IMG/VR virus record: IMGVR_UViG_3300021495_000015
Coordinates: 1 to 27,453 of that record
Reading direction: 5' to 3' (one strand)
DNA from: a virus
Length of the DNA: 27,453 nt
The notes under the pieces were generated by a model that did not search any database, was not told the DNA's origin, and worked only from the letters and a program-made list of their open reading frames with translations. Positions 1-7,839 of the stretch are shown here, in pieces (position 1 is the first letter of the stretch; the number at the start of each line of letters is the position of its first letter). A program made the translations under genes and the position numbers.

Positions 1-330
1 TCTGGAGTTGTAAAGTATAAGCAATGGCTAACAGCTTATGATGATAGGGTTTGTCCAGAGTGTGATAGTATGAATGGGGAAGTTACCCCAATTGGCCAAT
101 CATTTTCTAGTGGTGAATTAATGCCTCCATTACACCCTAATTGTCGTTGCACAGCTATTCCTTATACTAAAGAAGTTAAAATGGCCTTTACTGATAATTA
201 TCAACCGAGTAGGGAGTTAAAAGTCAAAACTCTAGAAGAGAAGTATTCAAGAGTATTATTATCAAACTTCAAAAAGGCAAATACACAAATTATACGCAAA
301 TTAGAGGTTTGGTGGAAGTATATAAGATAA
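1..330 (+). CDS. Head morphogenesis protein, Mu gpF/SPP1 gp7-like, 3' end (partial)
   Basis: This frame is open from the first base, so only the C-terminal 109 residues are present and the start lies outside the window. The visible part carries the family signature: a K-Q-W segment, then D-D-R-V-C-P-E-C with its CxxC pair, a G-E-L-M-P-P-L-H-P-N-C-R-C block, and a short basic tail. In phages such as SPP1 and Mu this protein is a minor capsid component made next to the portal and needed for head assembly; the Cys/His residues suggest a metal-binding knuckle. Its position just before the capsid genes fits. The gene is followed directly by one copy of a 52-bp sequence that recurs, inverted, at 21,454-21,505. 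The family is assigned from motif memory, without a search. Confidence 0.85.
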   Translation, partial: SGVVKYKQWLTAYDDRVCPECDSMNGEVTPIGQSFSSGELMPPLHPNCRCTAIPYTKEVKMAFTDNYQPSRELKVKTLEEKYSRVLLSNFKKANTQIIRKLEVWWKYIR

Positions 331-380
331 ATAAAGGTAAATAAATAAATAAATAAAATTATTAATATTATTATTAAATA
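329..380 (+). repeat. 52-bp sequence, left copy (inverted relative to 21,454-21,505)
   Basis: Bases 329-380 are the exact reverse complement of 21,454-21,505 over 52 bases. The sequence is AT-rich with an AAAT tandem run, but also has a non-repetitive part (AAATAAAGGT and TATTATTATTAAATA). Looser similarity continues on both sides, for example ATATTAATAAATAAT at 385-399. Both copies lie just downstream of a stop codon and read the same way relative to the upstream gene. Confidence 0.8.
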
Positions 381-449
381 AAGAATATTAATAAATAATC
401 TACTATACCCCTCTTACTATTTTATTCTAAAAATTTGGGAGGTTACATA

Positions 450-776
450 ATGGGGAGTAATGCTATTGTTTTAAAGAATTTAGCTGGTGTTCAAAAATTA
501 ATTGAGGGTGTAAGTGAGAAGAAGTTAGATAAGTTACTTCAGGTTATTTCAGTAAATATAGTGAATGAAGCCAAGTATTTATGTCCAGTTGATACTGGAA
601 GATTACGGGCTTCAATCCATTATAAGCAAGTTGGAAGGTTACATTATTTAGTAGGGACTAATGTGGAGTATGCTCCTTACGTGGAGTTTGGAACTAGGAA
701 AATGAGTGCACAACCTTATCTTCTCCCTGCGGGAAGGAAGGTTGTAGAAAGAATAAAATTAGGGGAGTTATTGTAA
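450..776 (+). CDS. HK97 gp10-like head-tail joining/tail completion protein
   Basis: A 108-residue protein with the hallmark of the HK97 gp10 family: C-P-V-D-T-G-R-L-R-A-S-I at about residues 46-57, followed by G-T-N-V-E-Y-A-P-Y-V-E-F-G-T near 70-83 and a Q-P-Y-L-L-P-A block. These proteins sit at the neck or join the tail to the head. The ATG at 450 is chosen because GGGAGG lies seven bases upstream; the in-frame TTG at 435 overlaps that ribosome binding site. The stop codon overlaps the next ATG (TAATG), so translation is coupled. The position is unusual: this gene normally follows the major capsid and connector genes, but here precedes the protease. Confidence 0.85.
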   Translation: MGSNAIVLKNLAGVQKLIEGVSEKKLDKLLQVISVNIVNEAKYLCPVDTGRLRASIHYKQVGRLHYLVGTNVEYAPYVEFGTRKMSAQPYLLPAGRKVVERIKLGELL

Positions 777-1063
777 TGGCAGAAAATTATGATAAGTGGT
801 TTGGAGAAATTTTTAACGAATTACGAACCCATAGGCAACTCCTCTCCGAAATTAAAAGTGATATTAAAGTTGGAAATGACCAAGTGATAAAAATTGATAA
901 GCGTGTAGTTTCATTAGAGAAATGGGTTGTTTCTCACGAGAAAGAGCATAATTACTTGGAGAATAACATTTCAATTAGTAAGGGGTCAATTATACTATTA
1001 TTTTCAGCGTTAATTACTAGTGGCATGATTGGGTATTTAATTAAACATTTAGTAGGTGGGTAG
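776..1063 (+). CDS. Small coiled-coil protein with C-terminal membrane anchor
   Basis: A 95-residue protein. Residues about 8-60 are charged and heptad-like (alternating E, K, L, I, V), as in a coiled coil; residues about 68-92 form one hydrophobic helix (I-I-L-L-F-S-A-L-I-T then G-M-I-G-Y-L) that should cross a membrane. The layout recalls XhlA-type phage proteins, which have a similar size, a coiled coil and one C-terminal membrane segment, but the resemblance is architectural only. It overlaps the previous stop by one base and is followed one base later by the protease gene, so it is co-translated with head genes. A lysis role would be odd here, so a membrane-associated assembly role is equally possible. 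Confidence 0.6.
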   Translation: MAENYDKWFGEIFNELRTHRQLLSEIKSDIKVGNDQVIKIDKRVVSLEKWVVSHEKEHNYLENNISISKGSIILLFSALITSGMIGYLIKHLVGG

Positions 1064-1064
1064 T

Positions 1065-2384
1065 ATGAAGGAAGTTATTAAATTATCAAAAGAATTATCT
1101 ATTGGAGAATTAAAAGAGGATGATATGTTAATTAAACTTCCTACTTCTACTATTCTTACGGCAGGAGAGCATAATGGTATAACTTTTCTCCAAGAAGAGA
1201 TAATTAAAGCTAAAATTCCAAAAGTTTTCCCACTAACTTTAGACCATTCAAGGTCAGTTACTGACGAAGTTGGGTGGTGGGAGGACGCTAAAGTTGAATT
1301 AGGGAAGTTAAAAGCTATTCCAATTATTAATTTAAATACTGAAAAGGGCAAGTCAGCATTAGGTTATGTTAAGAATAGGTTTTCAGCAGGCCTTACCCCT
1401 GAGGTTTCAGTTGAAATATGGATTACTCCTGAAAAGGGAGATAATAAAATTATTGCTAGGGATATTGAATTAATTAAAGCTTCATTAGTTGATAAGGGTG
1501 CTAATAGCCCAGAAGAGGGAGCTGGTATTGGTTTACAGAAAATAGAGTTAGGGTATATACCTAGTAATCCTTCAAAGTATGGAAAAGACGCTACTGGGTC
1601 ATGGAGTAGGCCTAAATTATCAGATTTTACATCTAAGAGTTTTGAAGAACTTTCTGATGAAGAAAAAAGGAAAATTGCCTCTGTTTTTGCATGGAGTAAG
1701 AGTAATCCACCTCAAAGTTTCGGTGATTTAAAGTTACCCCATCACAAACCTAACGGAACTTTAGTTTGGGCTGGAGTTAAAGCAGCAATGGGTGCTTTAT
1801 TAGGTGCAAGGGGTGGAGTAAGTATTCCATCAGAGGATAAAAAGAGAGTTTATGCTCACTTAGTAGCTCATTATAAAGAGTTTGATAAAAAACCACCAGA
1901 GGCTAAGTTTTCAGATGATGGAGAAATTTTGGAGGTTATTTGGATGGAAGAAGAGGAGAAAGTTATGGTTGAAGAGAAAGAAATTAAGGGAGAAGTCTTA
2001 AAAGAAGACACTAAAGTTACTGAAAGTGCAACTAAAGAGGATGTAATTGAGAATGAACTTGATTATAAAACCCTTTACGATGATGCAATTAAGCAATTAA
2101 AAGTAGTAGAAGGCGAGTTAAAGGAAGTTAAAGCAAGGTTAATGATTTATATTGAAGCAGAAAAAGAAGAGTTACTTACAGAAATTAAAGAATTTAATCC
2201 AGATTTTTCTGGAGAGGAAAAATCAATTGAAGAGTTAAGAGAGTTCGCTGATTTTGTGAAAGGTATTAAATTAAGTTCTGGGCGTAGAAGTTTAGTTGTT
2301 TCGCCTGAAAAGGAAAGTAAAGACCCCGTAAGGGAGTATGAATTAAGAATTAAAAAGAAAATTGAGGAATTAAGGAGGGCATGA
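1065..2384 (+). CDS. Prohead protease fused to scaffold-like C-terminus
   Basis: A 439-residue protein just before the major capsid gene, as expected for a capsid maturation protease. Residues about 20-160 look like the HK97-type prohead protease fold: the likely catalytic His is in L-D-H-S at about 61 and the likely Ser in P-E-V-S-V-E-I at about 115. A second domain (about 170-285) carries K-L-P-H-H-K-P, W-A-G-V-K-A-A-M-G-A-L-L-G and H-L-V-A-H-Y-K-E-F, a segment I recall alongside phage head maturation proteases. The C-terminal ~140 residues are highly charged and coiled-coil-like, suggesting a scaffold that the protease later removes. ATG 1065 follows the preceding stop by one base and has GGTGGG upstream; the GTG at 1056 is less likely. 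Confidence 0.8.
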   Translation: MKEVIKLSKELSIGELKEDDMLIKLPTSTILTAGEHNGITFLQEEIIKAKIPKVFPLTLDHSRSVTDEVGWWEDAKVELGKLKAIPIINLNTEKGKSALGYVKNRFSAGLTPEVSVEIWITPEKGDNKIIARDIELIKASLVDKGANSPEEGAGIGLQKIELGYIPSNPSKYGKDATGSWSRPKLSDFTSKSFEELSDEEKRKIASVFAWSKSNPPQSFGDLKLPHHKPNGTLVWAGVKAAMGALLGARGGVSIPSEDKKRVYAHLVAHYKEFDKKPPEAKFSDDGEILEVIWMEEEEKVMVEEKEIKGEVLKEDTKVTESATKEDVIENELDYKTLYDDAIKQLKVVEGELKEVKARLMIYIEAEKEELLTEIKEFNPDFSGEEKSIEELREFADFVKGIKLSSGRRSLVVSPEKESKDPVREYELRIKKKIEELRRA

Positions 2385-2387
2385 AAA

Positions 2388-3317
2388 ATGGTTAGTGAAT
2401 TGGATGTTAAAAGAGAGTTTGAAGAGTTAGCAGATACTACTAAAAGTGATATTTCAGCTATAATTAAATCCGAAGTATTTAGTAAACTTATTATAGAGGA
2501 AGCTGAGAAGGGTAGTAAACTAAAAGGCGTTATAGCCGCAAGAGAAGAAGATTTAAAGAAGGGTGATAGTGATACAGTTAAAGTTAGAATTTACCCAATT
2601 ATAGCTGTAAGTGCATCCTCAGAAGCTGCAGCTTTATCTGAAAGTGCAGCGTATAAACCTATAGCTTCGGAAGTTACTTTGGGTAGGTATGGTGTTAGTG
2701 TTCCATTGACTGCTGAAAGTATTTTCCACGCTAGTGATAATATAGTTGCTAGGGTAGCTTCAGCTATTGGTAAAGGTTGGAGGAATTTGTTAGATGAGAC
2801 TATAGCGGGAGTATTATTTGGTGATTATACTCCAGCAGTTAAGAAGGAATTAGCCGCAGCAGGTGATTTAGCTGACTTTTATGACAAGTTAAAAGCAGTA
2901 GTTGATACTATGCTTTATGAACAAGGTAAAGACCCAGATTACCTTATTTGCGGGAAGGATATTGCAGAGAAACTAGTTCTATTATATGAGGACGCTAATT
3001 ATAGGAATATAATTAAAGTAGATGATGATGGTAGGATTAAGAGTGTTTACGGCCTTAAAGTAATAGTTTCAGCTTATGCACCAGCTGTAGATGATACAGC
3101 AGGTAAAGTTTTGGCTGCCGTTATAGATAGTTCACAAGCTTTAGTTGAAGCTTCAGGGATACCAGCTAAGTTTGTTGAAAAGTATGAACCAGAGTATGAT
3201 AAGTATAAGGAAATATTCCAAGCTTACTGGGGTGTTGCTAGAGTAGAAGCAGACCTTGATGAGGATGATACAGCAGAAGCAATAGGAATTGGCCTTATAG
3301 TGAACCCTGCAGCGTGA
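2388..3317 (+). CDS. Major capsid protein, HK97 fold
   Basis: A 309-residue protein following the protease-scaffold gene, the standard place and size for an HK97-fold major capsid protein. It has a charged N-terminal helical stretch, an alanine- and serine-rich region (S-A-S-S-E-A-A-A-L-S-E-S-A-A-Y), then a segment reading V-T-L-G-R-Y-G-V-S-V-P-L-T-A-E-S, typical of the family's N-arm to E-loop part. V-Y-G-L-K-V-I-V-S lies in the likely A domain. Three bases separate it from the previous stop, and AAGGAGG lies about nine bases before the ATG, so expression should be high. No Cys pairs or crosslinking signature are obvious. The assignment rests on pattern and position; a structure prediction would settle it. 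Confidence 0.85.
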   Translation: MVSELDVKREFEELADTTKSDISAIIKSEVFSKLIIEEAEKGSKLKGVIAAREEDLKKGDSDTVKVRIYPIIAVSASSEAAALSESAAYKPIASEVTLGRYGVSVPLTAESIFHASDNIVARVASAIGKGWRNLLDETIAGVLFGDYTPAVKKELAAAGDLADFYDKLKAVVDTMLYEQGKDPDYLICGKDIAEKLVLLYEDANYRNIIKVDDDGRIKSVYGLKVIVSAYAPAVDDTAGKVLAAVIDSSQALVEASGIPAKFVEKYEPEYDKYKEIFQAYWGVARVEADLDEDDTAEAIGIGLIVNPAA

Positions 3318-3360
3318 TTTTAAATTAAATCCCCTCTCTCTTTTTGTTATTTAGGGTTAA
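3318..3360 (+). terminator. T-rich intergenic stretch after the capsid gene, possible terminator
   Basis: After the capsid stop the sequence runs through a CCCCTCTCTC-TTTTTG pyrimidine tract without a clear hairpin. Archaeal RNA polymerase can terminate on such T-rich tracts, so partial termination after the capsid gene is possible. The next ribosome binding site (AAGGAGG) starts at 3,359. Confidence 0.35.
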
Positions 3361-3372
3361 GGAGGTAACGTG

Positions 3373-3972
3373 ATGATTTACGGTAATATTATGGATATTA
3401 CAGCAATAGCTGGATTATCAGAAGAGGATATAAGTAATGAAGAGTTAAGCGTTATTTTAGAATTAGCAAGAAGAATAGTTTTTGATAGGGTTAGTGCTAA
3501 AGTTTTTAGAGAAAATCCAGAAAGAATTGACGCTAATTATTTAGTTTACCAAGTTAAACATTACCCTATTGCTGATTTAAACGGGGATGGGGTAGTTGAT
3601 GCAAAGGATGTTAAAGTTGAAGTTAAAAATCCAGTATCCAGTTTTGATATGTGGGGAGAGGTAGAAGTTGAAACAGTAAAACCTGATTATGGCCTTATTA
3701 AATTAGTTAATCCTGTCGATAATGCAAGTAGTGTTTTTGTAACTTACGCTTACTTACCTCCACAATTACGTAATCAAGATTTAGATGATGCTGTTAATTT
3801 AATGGCTGCTCATATTTTAACAGTTAGACTTCAAAATCCAGATACTATTGCTATTTCAGACTTTAATAAAAATGAACTTATTGTAAGGGAGGATGCTAAT
3901 AAATTTTTAAAATTGTATAAGTTAAAAGAGCAAATTATTTTATCCCATCACTCTTTCAGGTGGTCCTTATAG
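3373..3972 (+). CDS. Head-tail connector-like protein with EF-hand-type calcium loop
   Basis: A 199-residue protein between the capsid and tail genes, where the head-tail adaptor (HK97 gp6/SPP1 gp15 type) is expected. The N-terminal helical part (E-E-D-I-S-N-E-E-L-S-V-I-L-E-L-A-R-R) and the later helical D-D-A-V-N-L-M-A-A-H-I fit such adaptors. Near residues 68-79 it has D-L-N-G-D-G-V-V-D-A-K-D, a dockerin/EF-hand-like D-x-N-x-D-x-x-x-D loop that probably binds calcium and is not a usual part of the adaptor fold. ATG 3373 is chosen because GGAGG lies seven bases upstream; GTG 3370 is the alternative. The stop overlaps the next GTG (TAGTG). Confidence 0.65.
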   Translation: MIYGNIMDITAIAGLSEEDISNEELSVILELARRIVFDRVSAKVFRENPERIDANYLVYQVKHYPIADLNGDGVVDAKDVKVEVKNPVSSFDMWGEVEVETVKPDYGLIKLVNPVDNASSVFVTYAYLPPQLRNQDLDDAVNLMAAHILTVRLQNPDTIAISDFNKNELIVREDANKFLKLYKLKEQIILSHHSFRWSL

Positions 3973-4415
3973 TGTTAGGGTTTAAAGAGTTTATTAGGCC
4001 TTTACTAGAAGGTATCACTTATACGGATGTTCATGGGGATACTCAAAATGTAAATGTATATTCTGAATCAGATATTATTAATGGTAAAATAAGAATGGTA
4101 ACCCCTGCGTTGGTTATTAGAAGAGTTGAAGGATACTCTTCACCAGCTGTAATTTCATGGAAACTTTATAATTATAGGGAAATTATTTCCGTATCATTAT
4201 ACCTCTCTAAGAGAGCTAAGTTTTATGACCCATTCGAGGTTAAACAAGAAATTTTAGACAATATGGAGGCAGTAGTTAAGGCCAATGCTAATGGAAGTGG
4301 TTCTGTAATGTATGTGAAGATTAATTCTTTTATGGAGTTAGATTACTTAGAAAAGCCTAATGCGGGGTTAAGTAGAGTTGATATTGAGATTGAAGGATTT
4401 GGAAGGGAGGTTTAA
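3972..4415 (+). CDS. Tail terminator/minor tail protein-like
   Basis: A 147-residue protein immediately before the tail tube gene, the usual position of the tail terminator that caps the tube. It begins G-F-K-E-F-I-R-P-L-L and has a mixed alpha/beta pattern ending in R-V-D-I-E-I-E-G-F-G, compatible with the terminator fold, but no diagnostic motif is visible. GTG 3972 is preferred: AGGTGG lies eight bases upstream and the start overlaps the previous stop (TAGTG), the same coupling as at 776. The GTG at 3960 would lie inside that ribosome binding site. The role comes from gene order. Confidence 0.6.
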   Translation: MLGFKEFIRPLLEGITYTDVHGDTQNVNVYSESDIINGKIRMVTPALVIRRVEGYSSPAVISWKLYNYREIISVSLYLSKRAKFYDPFEVKQEILDNMEAVVKANANGSGSVMYVKINSFMELDYLEKPNAGLSRVDIEIEGFGREV

Positions 4416-4417
4416 AA

Positions 4418-5326
4418 ATGAAACAATGGTTAAAAATAGGGAATATTTCAGGTGGAGATGCTTACTTAGGTTTATTGTCTAAAGGAGATGATTTGGCGAT
4501 AGAGAAAGACATTAAGGAGGAGTATTATATTCATAATGTTCATCCTTTTGTGCCTATCGACCCAAAAGTAGCTGCTGGTGGTAGTATTACATTACCATTT
4601 AAGTCTGAAGATGGACTTGATGAATTATTATACGCTTTCTTTGGGGTAGTAACCACAACAGATAACGGAGATGGGAGTTATACACATAAATTCACAATAA
4701 AGGATGATGCTCTCCCTGAATTTGAAGTTATAAAGAGTTTAGGGAATATTCAAGAGAAGTATGAAGGGTGTAAAGTTAAAAGTATAAAGTTATCAGCTAA
4801 GGGTAATGGTGAGGTTGAAGCTGAAGTTGAAATTGTAAGTAAAACCGGTTTAAGTGTTACTGGAGAAGTTGAAGGGAGTTACTCCTTATCAGAAACTTTT
4901 TCAGTTAAACAAGCTATTATAACTTGGGGAGCTTCCGAGTATGGGATTGTTGGAGTAGATATTACTTTAGAAAGAGATTTAGATGAGGGTGGTTTCCTAT
5001 TAAATTCTGATGCTGGAAGGAGTGAAATTCCAGAGGGGAATTTTAAGGGGAGCGTTAAACTAGACGTTGTAGCTGATGATGTAATATTCTTACAAGACTT
5101 TTTAGCAGGTAATAGTAAGGCCCTTGTGCTACATTTAGAAACAGCTGGTGGGGCCATTTTTGAAGTAACTTTGCCTTCAGCGTTAATTACTAGTAGGGCC
5201 AAATCAACGGAAGTTGATAAGAAGCTAATCATCGAGGGTGTAGAAGTTGTGGGGTTATATGATGCCACGGATGGTAGTGTAATTGTTAATTTAACTAACT
5301 CAATTACAGCTTACCCTAGAACTTAA
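4418..5326 (+). CDS. Major tail tube protein
   Basis: A 302-residue, beta-rich protein with long runs of alternating residues (K-S-I-K-L-S-A-K-G-N-G-E-V-E-A-E-V-E-I) of the kind found in siphovirus tail tube proteins, where each subunit adds strands to a hollow tube. It starts with an N-terminal arm (W-L-K-I-G-N-I-S) and ends with a repeated beta-sandwich-like pattern. It lies between the terminator-like gene and the chaperone/tape-measure genes, the standard order. GGGAGG lies eight bases before the ATG. A T-run follows the gene, suggesting a transcript end that would help make the tube protein abundant. Confidence 0.75.
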   Translation: MKQWLKIGNISGGDAYLGLLSKGDDLAIEKDIKEEYYIHNVHPFVPIDPKVAAGGSITLPFKSEDGLDELLYAFFGVVTTTDNGDGSYTHKFTIKDDALPEFEVIKSLGNIQEKYEGCKVKSIKLSAKGNGEVEAEVEIVSKTGLSVTGEVEGSYSLSETFSVKQAIITWGASEYGIVGVDITLERDLDEGGFLLNSDAGRSEIPEGNFKGSVKLDVVADDVIFLQDFLAGNSKALVLHLETAGGAIFEVTLPSALITSRAKSTEVDKKLIIEGVEVVGLYDATDGSVIVNLTNSITAYPRT

Positions 5327-5378
5327 AGGGGTTTTCTTTTTTTTATATATTAAATAAACTTTTATTGGAGGGGTTTTA
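5327..5378 (+). promoter_or_regulatory. T-run terminator followed by TATA-like promoter and RBS
   Basis: A T-rich run at 5,332-5,344 follows the tube gene and could end transcripts. It is followed at once by TTTTATATATTAA (5,341-5,353), a good archaeal TATA box about 25 bases before a possible start site, then by TGGAGGGG six to seven bases before the next ATG. The stretch may separate tube expression from that of the tail-assembly genes. Confidence 0.4.
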
Positions 5379-5651
5379 ATGGAGGAAGTTATTATTCAAG
5401 GTGAAACTTTTATTGGGGATGAACCAAGCGGGTATGAATTATTACAATTTATTGATATGTATTTAGAAGAGGACGGGAGTATAAAAGAAGGTGTATTATT
5501 AGCAGAGATGACTGTGGATTTAATTAAAATTGTATTCCATATTCCTAGAGAAAAAATTATAAGTTTAAAATGGTCTGACCTTTCAAAATTAAGTAATACT
5601 GCAGGTAAGATTTTAGCAGAAAATTTACAAGGGGAGAATCAAAAAAAGTAG
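5379..5651 (+). CDS. Tail assembly chaperone, zero-frame product
   Basis: A 90-residue protein between the tail tube and tape-measure genes, the position of the tail assembly chaperone (lambda gpG type). It contains a helical region (E-L-L-Q-F-I-D-M-Y-L-E-E-D then L-L-A-E-M-T-V-D-L-I-K-I-V-F). The last codons read CAA AAA AAG TAG. The A AAA AAG heptamer in this frame is a classic -1 slippery site (the same heptamer as E. coli dnaX), and a long open frame lies in -1. This gene would therefore make two proteins: the short chaperone, and a minor fusion ending at 5,869. The role is inferred from position and the frameshift arrangement, because chaperone sequences diverge widely. Confidence 0.75.
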   Translation: MEEVIIQGETFIGDEPSGYELLQFIDMYLEEDGSIKEGVLLAEMTVDLIKIVFHIPREKIISLKWSDLSKLSNTAGKILAENLQGENQKK

Positions 5652-5869
5652 AGTTTCTTGCTGAAAGGATTATTTATAACAAACCCTATATAATGTTTTG
5701 TTCTGAAGGGGAAGCGTCTTTAATTTCATTAAAAATTCAAGCAGTAATTATAGCTAAGTATTTTGGTATTTCACCCTTAGAAGTGTTAAAATGGCCTTTC
5801 TCTAAAATTAATGAAATTTCAACTTTAATTAAAGTTATTGAAAAAGAAGGGAGTAAGAATGGTGAATAG
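5648..5869 (+). CDS. -1 frameshift extension of the tail assembly chaperone (gpGT-like)
   Basis: In the -1 frame relative to the chaperone gene, translation after A AAA AAG continues V-E-F-L-A-E-R-I-I-Y-N-K-P-Y and remains open for 73 codons to TAG at 5,867-5,869, giving a fusion of about 163 residues. No start codon with a ribosome binding site introduces this frame, and the residue pattern (I-S-L-K-I-Q-A-V-I-I-A, then L-E-V-L-K-W-P-F) looks like real helical protein. It overlaps the tape-measure start by 11 bases. Tail assembly chaperones of many siphoviruses make such a fusion, with the extension contacting the tube protein. A sequencing error in the seven-A run is the main alternative. 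Confidence 0.75.
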   Translation, partial: VEFLAERIIYNKPYIMFCSEGEASLISLKIQAVIIAKYFGISPLEVLKWPFSKINEISTLIKVIEKEGSKNGE

Positions 5870-7829
5870 TGAAGTTTTAAGTATTATTGTTTCAGTTAAG
5901 GACCAAGCGAGTAGGAGTATTCAAGGTATTACTAGTAACTTAACAGGAATGCAAAAAGCTGCTTTAATGGCTGGGTCTGCATTAGCAGTAATGGGGTTAA
6001 AATCAGCTATTTCCACTTTCGCTAGTTTTGATGAGCAATTAACTAATTCTCTCTCAATAATGGGGGATGTTAATGAAGAAATGAGGAAAGAGTTTTCAGA
6101 TACTGCTAGAACAATAGCTAAAGAGTATGGTATTGCGGGTGAGAGTGTAGCTAAAGGGTATTATTACTTAGCAAGTGCGGGCCTTTCAGCAGAAGAAAGT
6201 TTAAAAGCAATTAATGAAGTAGCCCAACTTTCAGTTGCAGCTCACATGGATTTAGCCGAAGCTACAGATTTAGTAGTAGGGGCAATGAAGGGTTTTGGTA
6301 AAACAGTTGATGATTTAGTAGATATTAACGATGTTTTAATGACTACAGTAACTAAAACAAATACTAATTTCGCCCAATTAGGCGAAGCTATGAAGTATTT
6401 ATCACCTGTAGCTCATGCTGTTGGTTGGTCAATTGAAGAGATGAGTGCAGCAGTTGGTTTATTAGCTAATCATAATATTAAAGGTGCTCAAGCTGGTGTT
6501 TACTTAAGGCAAAGTATAGCTAGGTTATTAGACCCTACTAATGAAATGAAAGAAATTTTAACTAAATTAGGTTTAACTTATGATGATGTTAATCCTAAAA
6601 CTCACTCTTTTACTGAAATTCTAGATGTTTTAAGTAAAAGTGGTGCAGAAGCTGATGATATAATGAGGTTATTTGGAGTTAGAGCTGGAGGGGCAATTTT
6701 AGCCTTAATACAAGATGGAGTTCCAGCTTTACAAAAGTTTACACAAGAATTAAATAATGCTGGTGGAACTACAGAGGAAGTAGCTGAAAAGCAAATGAAG
6801 AGTTTTTCGGCCCAAATGAGAGTTTTAAAAGAAACATTAAGGGATGTTGCTAGAACTATTGGCGAGGAAGTAGCACCTATAATTGGGGAGTTAGCAACTA
6901 AAATTAAAGGATTATTAGAGAATGAGGAAAGTCAAGAAAAGTTAAAAACTTTTACAGAAGGCCTTAAAGCCAGTTTACAGTTAATTGTTAATGTAATATC
7001 TAAATTAATTGATTTACTTAAATTAATTCCTACTCCTGTTTTAAAAATAGTAGGTGCTTTTTCTGGATTTCTCATAATAATAGGCCCATTAGTAGGGTTA
7101 ATTTCAGTAGTTAGTTCATTATGGGGTATAATTTCAAGTGGGTTAGGAGTTTTAGGAAGTTTTACAGGTTTAAGTGCCTCTTTAACAGGGGTAATTGGTG
7201 GATTATCGGGAGTTTTAGGCAGTTTAATTGGAGTGCTTACAGCAGTAGTTAGTGCAATAGGATTACCAGTTATTGCTATTGGGGCCTTAATTGCAGCTAT
7301 TGGGTTACTAGTCTTTAACGTTGGGGGAGCGAGAGATAAGTTAAAAGAATTCTTAGGCCTTATAAAGGATGCTTTTGTATGGGCCTTTAACCAAATTAAA
7401 GAGAAAGTAATTGAATTTGCTTCTACTATTTATAATAAGGCTTTAGAGATAGGAAAATCTATTTTAAATGGGGTTATAAATGGATTAAAGGCATTACCTA
7501 GTAAATTAAAAGATGCTTTACTTGGGCCTATTCAAAATGCAGTAAATAAAATTAAATCATTATTAGGCCTTCATTCTCCCTCAAAAGTTTTTGAAGATAT
7601 TGGTAAGAATATAGTAAAGGGTTATGAAGAAGGGTTAAATACGGCAAAGAAGATTAAACCAATTCTCCCAGCTCCACAAATTGCTTTACTCTCTCCTGCT
7701 ACTGCTTCTTCAAGTGGTGGGAGTAATATAACAATTAACCTTGATGGGGTAGCTATACGAGAGGATAAGGATATTGATAAACTTGCTAATGAGATTGAAA
7801 AAAGACTTGTAAGAAGGCTTAAGTGGTGA
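5859..7829 (+). CDS. Tail tape measure protein, TP901 type
   Basis: A 656-residue protein. Residues about 45-330 match the TP901-type tape-measure core: F-D-E-Q-L-T-N-S-L, then A-R-T-I-A-K-E-Y-G and Y-Y-L-A-S-A-G-L-S-A-E-E-S-L, and G-V-Y-L-R-Q-S-I-A-R-L-L-D-P. A strongly hydrophobic, glycine-rich segment (about 395-490) should form several membrane-like helices, as is common in tape measures that help DNA cross the cell envelope. The length suggests a tail of about 100 nm by the usual 0.15 nm per residue rule (inference). ATG 5859 is chosen because GAAGGGAG lies just upstream; TTG 5838 is in frame but poorly placed. The start lies inside the frameshift extension of the chaperone. Confidence 0.92.
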   Translation: MVNSEVLSIIVSVKDQASRSIQGITSNLTGMQKAALMAGSALAVMGLKSAISTFASFDEQLTNSLSIMGDVNEEMRKEFSDTARTIAKEYGIAGESVAKGYYYLASAGLSAEESLKAINEVAQLSVAAHMDLAEATDLVVGAMKGFGKTVDDLVDINDVLMTTVTKTNTNFAQLGEAMKYLSPVAHAVGWSIEEMSAAVGLLANHNIKGAQAGVYLRQSIARLLDPTNEMKEILTKLGLTYDDVNPKTHSFTEILDVLSKSGAEADDIMRLFGVRAGGAILALIQDGVPALQKFTQELNNAGGTTEEVAEKQMKSFSAQMRVLKETLRDVARTIGEEVAPIIGELATKIKGLLENEESQEKLKTFTEGLKASLQLIVNVISKLIDLLKLIPTPVLKIVGAFSGFLIIIGPLVGLISVVSSLWGIISSGLGVLGSFTGLSASLTGVIGGLSGVLGSLIGVLTAVVSAIGLPVIAIGALIAAIGLLVFNVGGARDKLKEFLGLIKDAFVWAFNQIKEKVIEFASTIYNKALEIGKSILNGVINGLKALPSKLKDALLGPIQNAVNKIKSLLGLHSPSKVFEDIGKNIVKGYEEGLNTAKKIKPILPAPQIALLSPATASSSGGSNITINLDGVAIREDKDIDKLANEIEKRLVRRLKW

Positions 7830-7839
7830 GGGAGGTTAA

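Noticed and set aside
341-355. AAAT microsatellite as an origin iteron
   Set aside because: Short simple repeat only; the notable fact is the longer 52-bp inverted match, and no iteron spacing is seen.
1049-1351. Leftward frame inside the protease gene
   Set aside because: Lies opposite a well-supported gene, with low-complexity serine/isoleucine content typical of antisense frames.
4879-5268. Leftward frame opposite the tail tube gene
   Set aside because: Antisense shadow, serine-rich, no ribosome binding site or promoter.
5652-5869. Separate gene in the -1 frame after the chaperone
   Set aside because: No start codon with a ribosome binding site; better explained as a frameshift extension.
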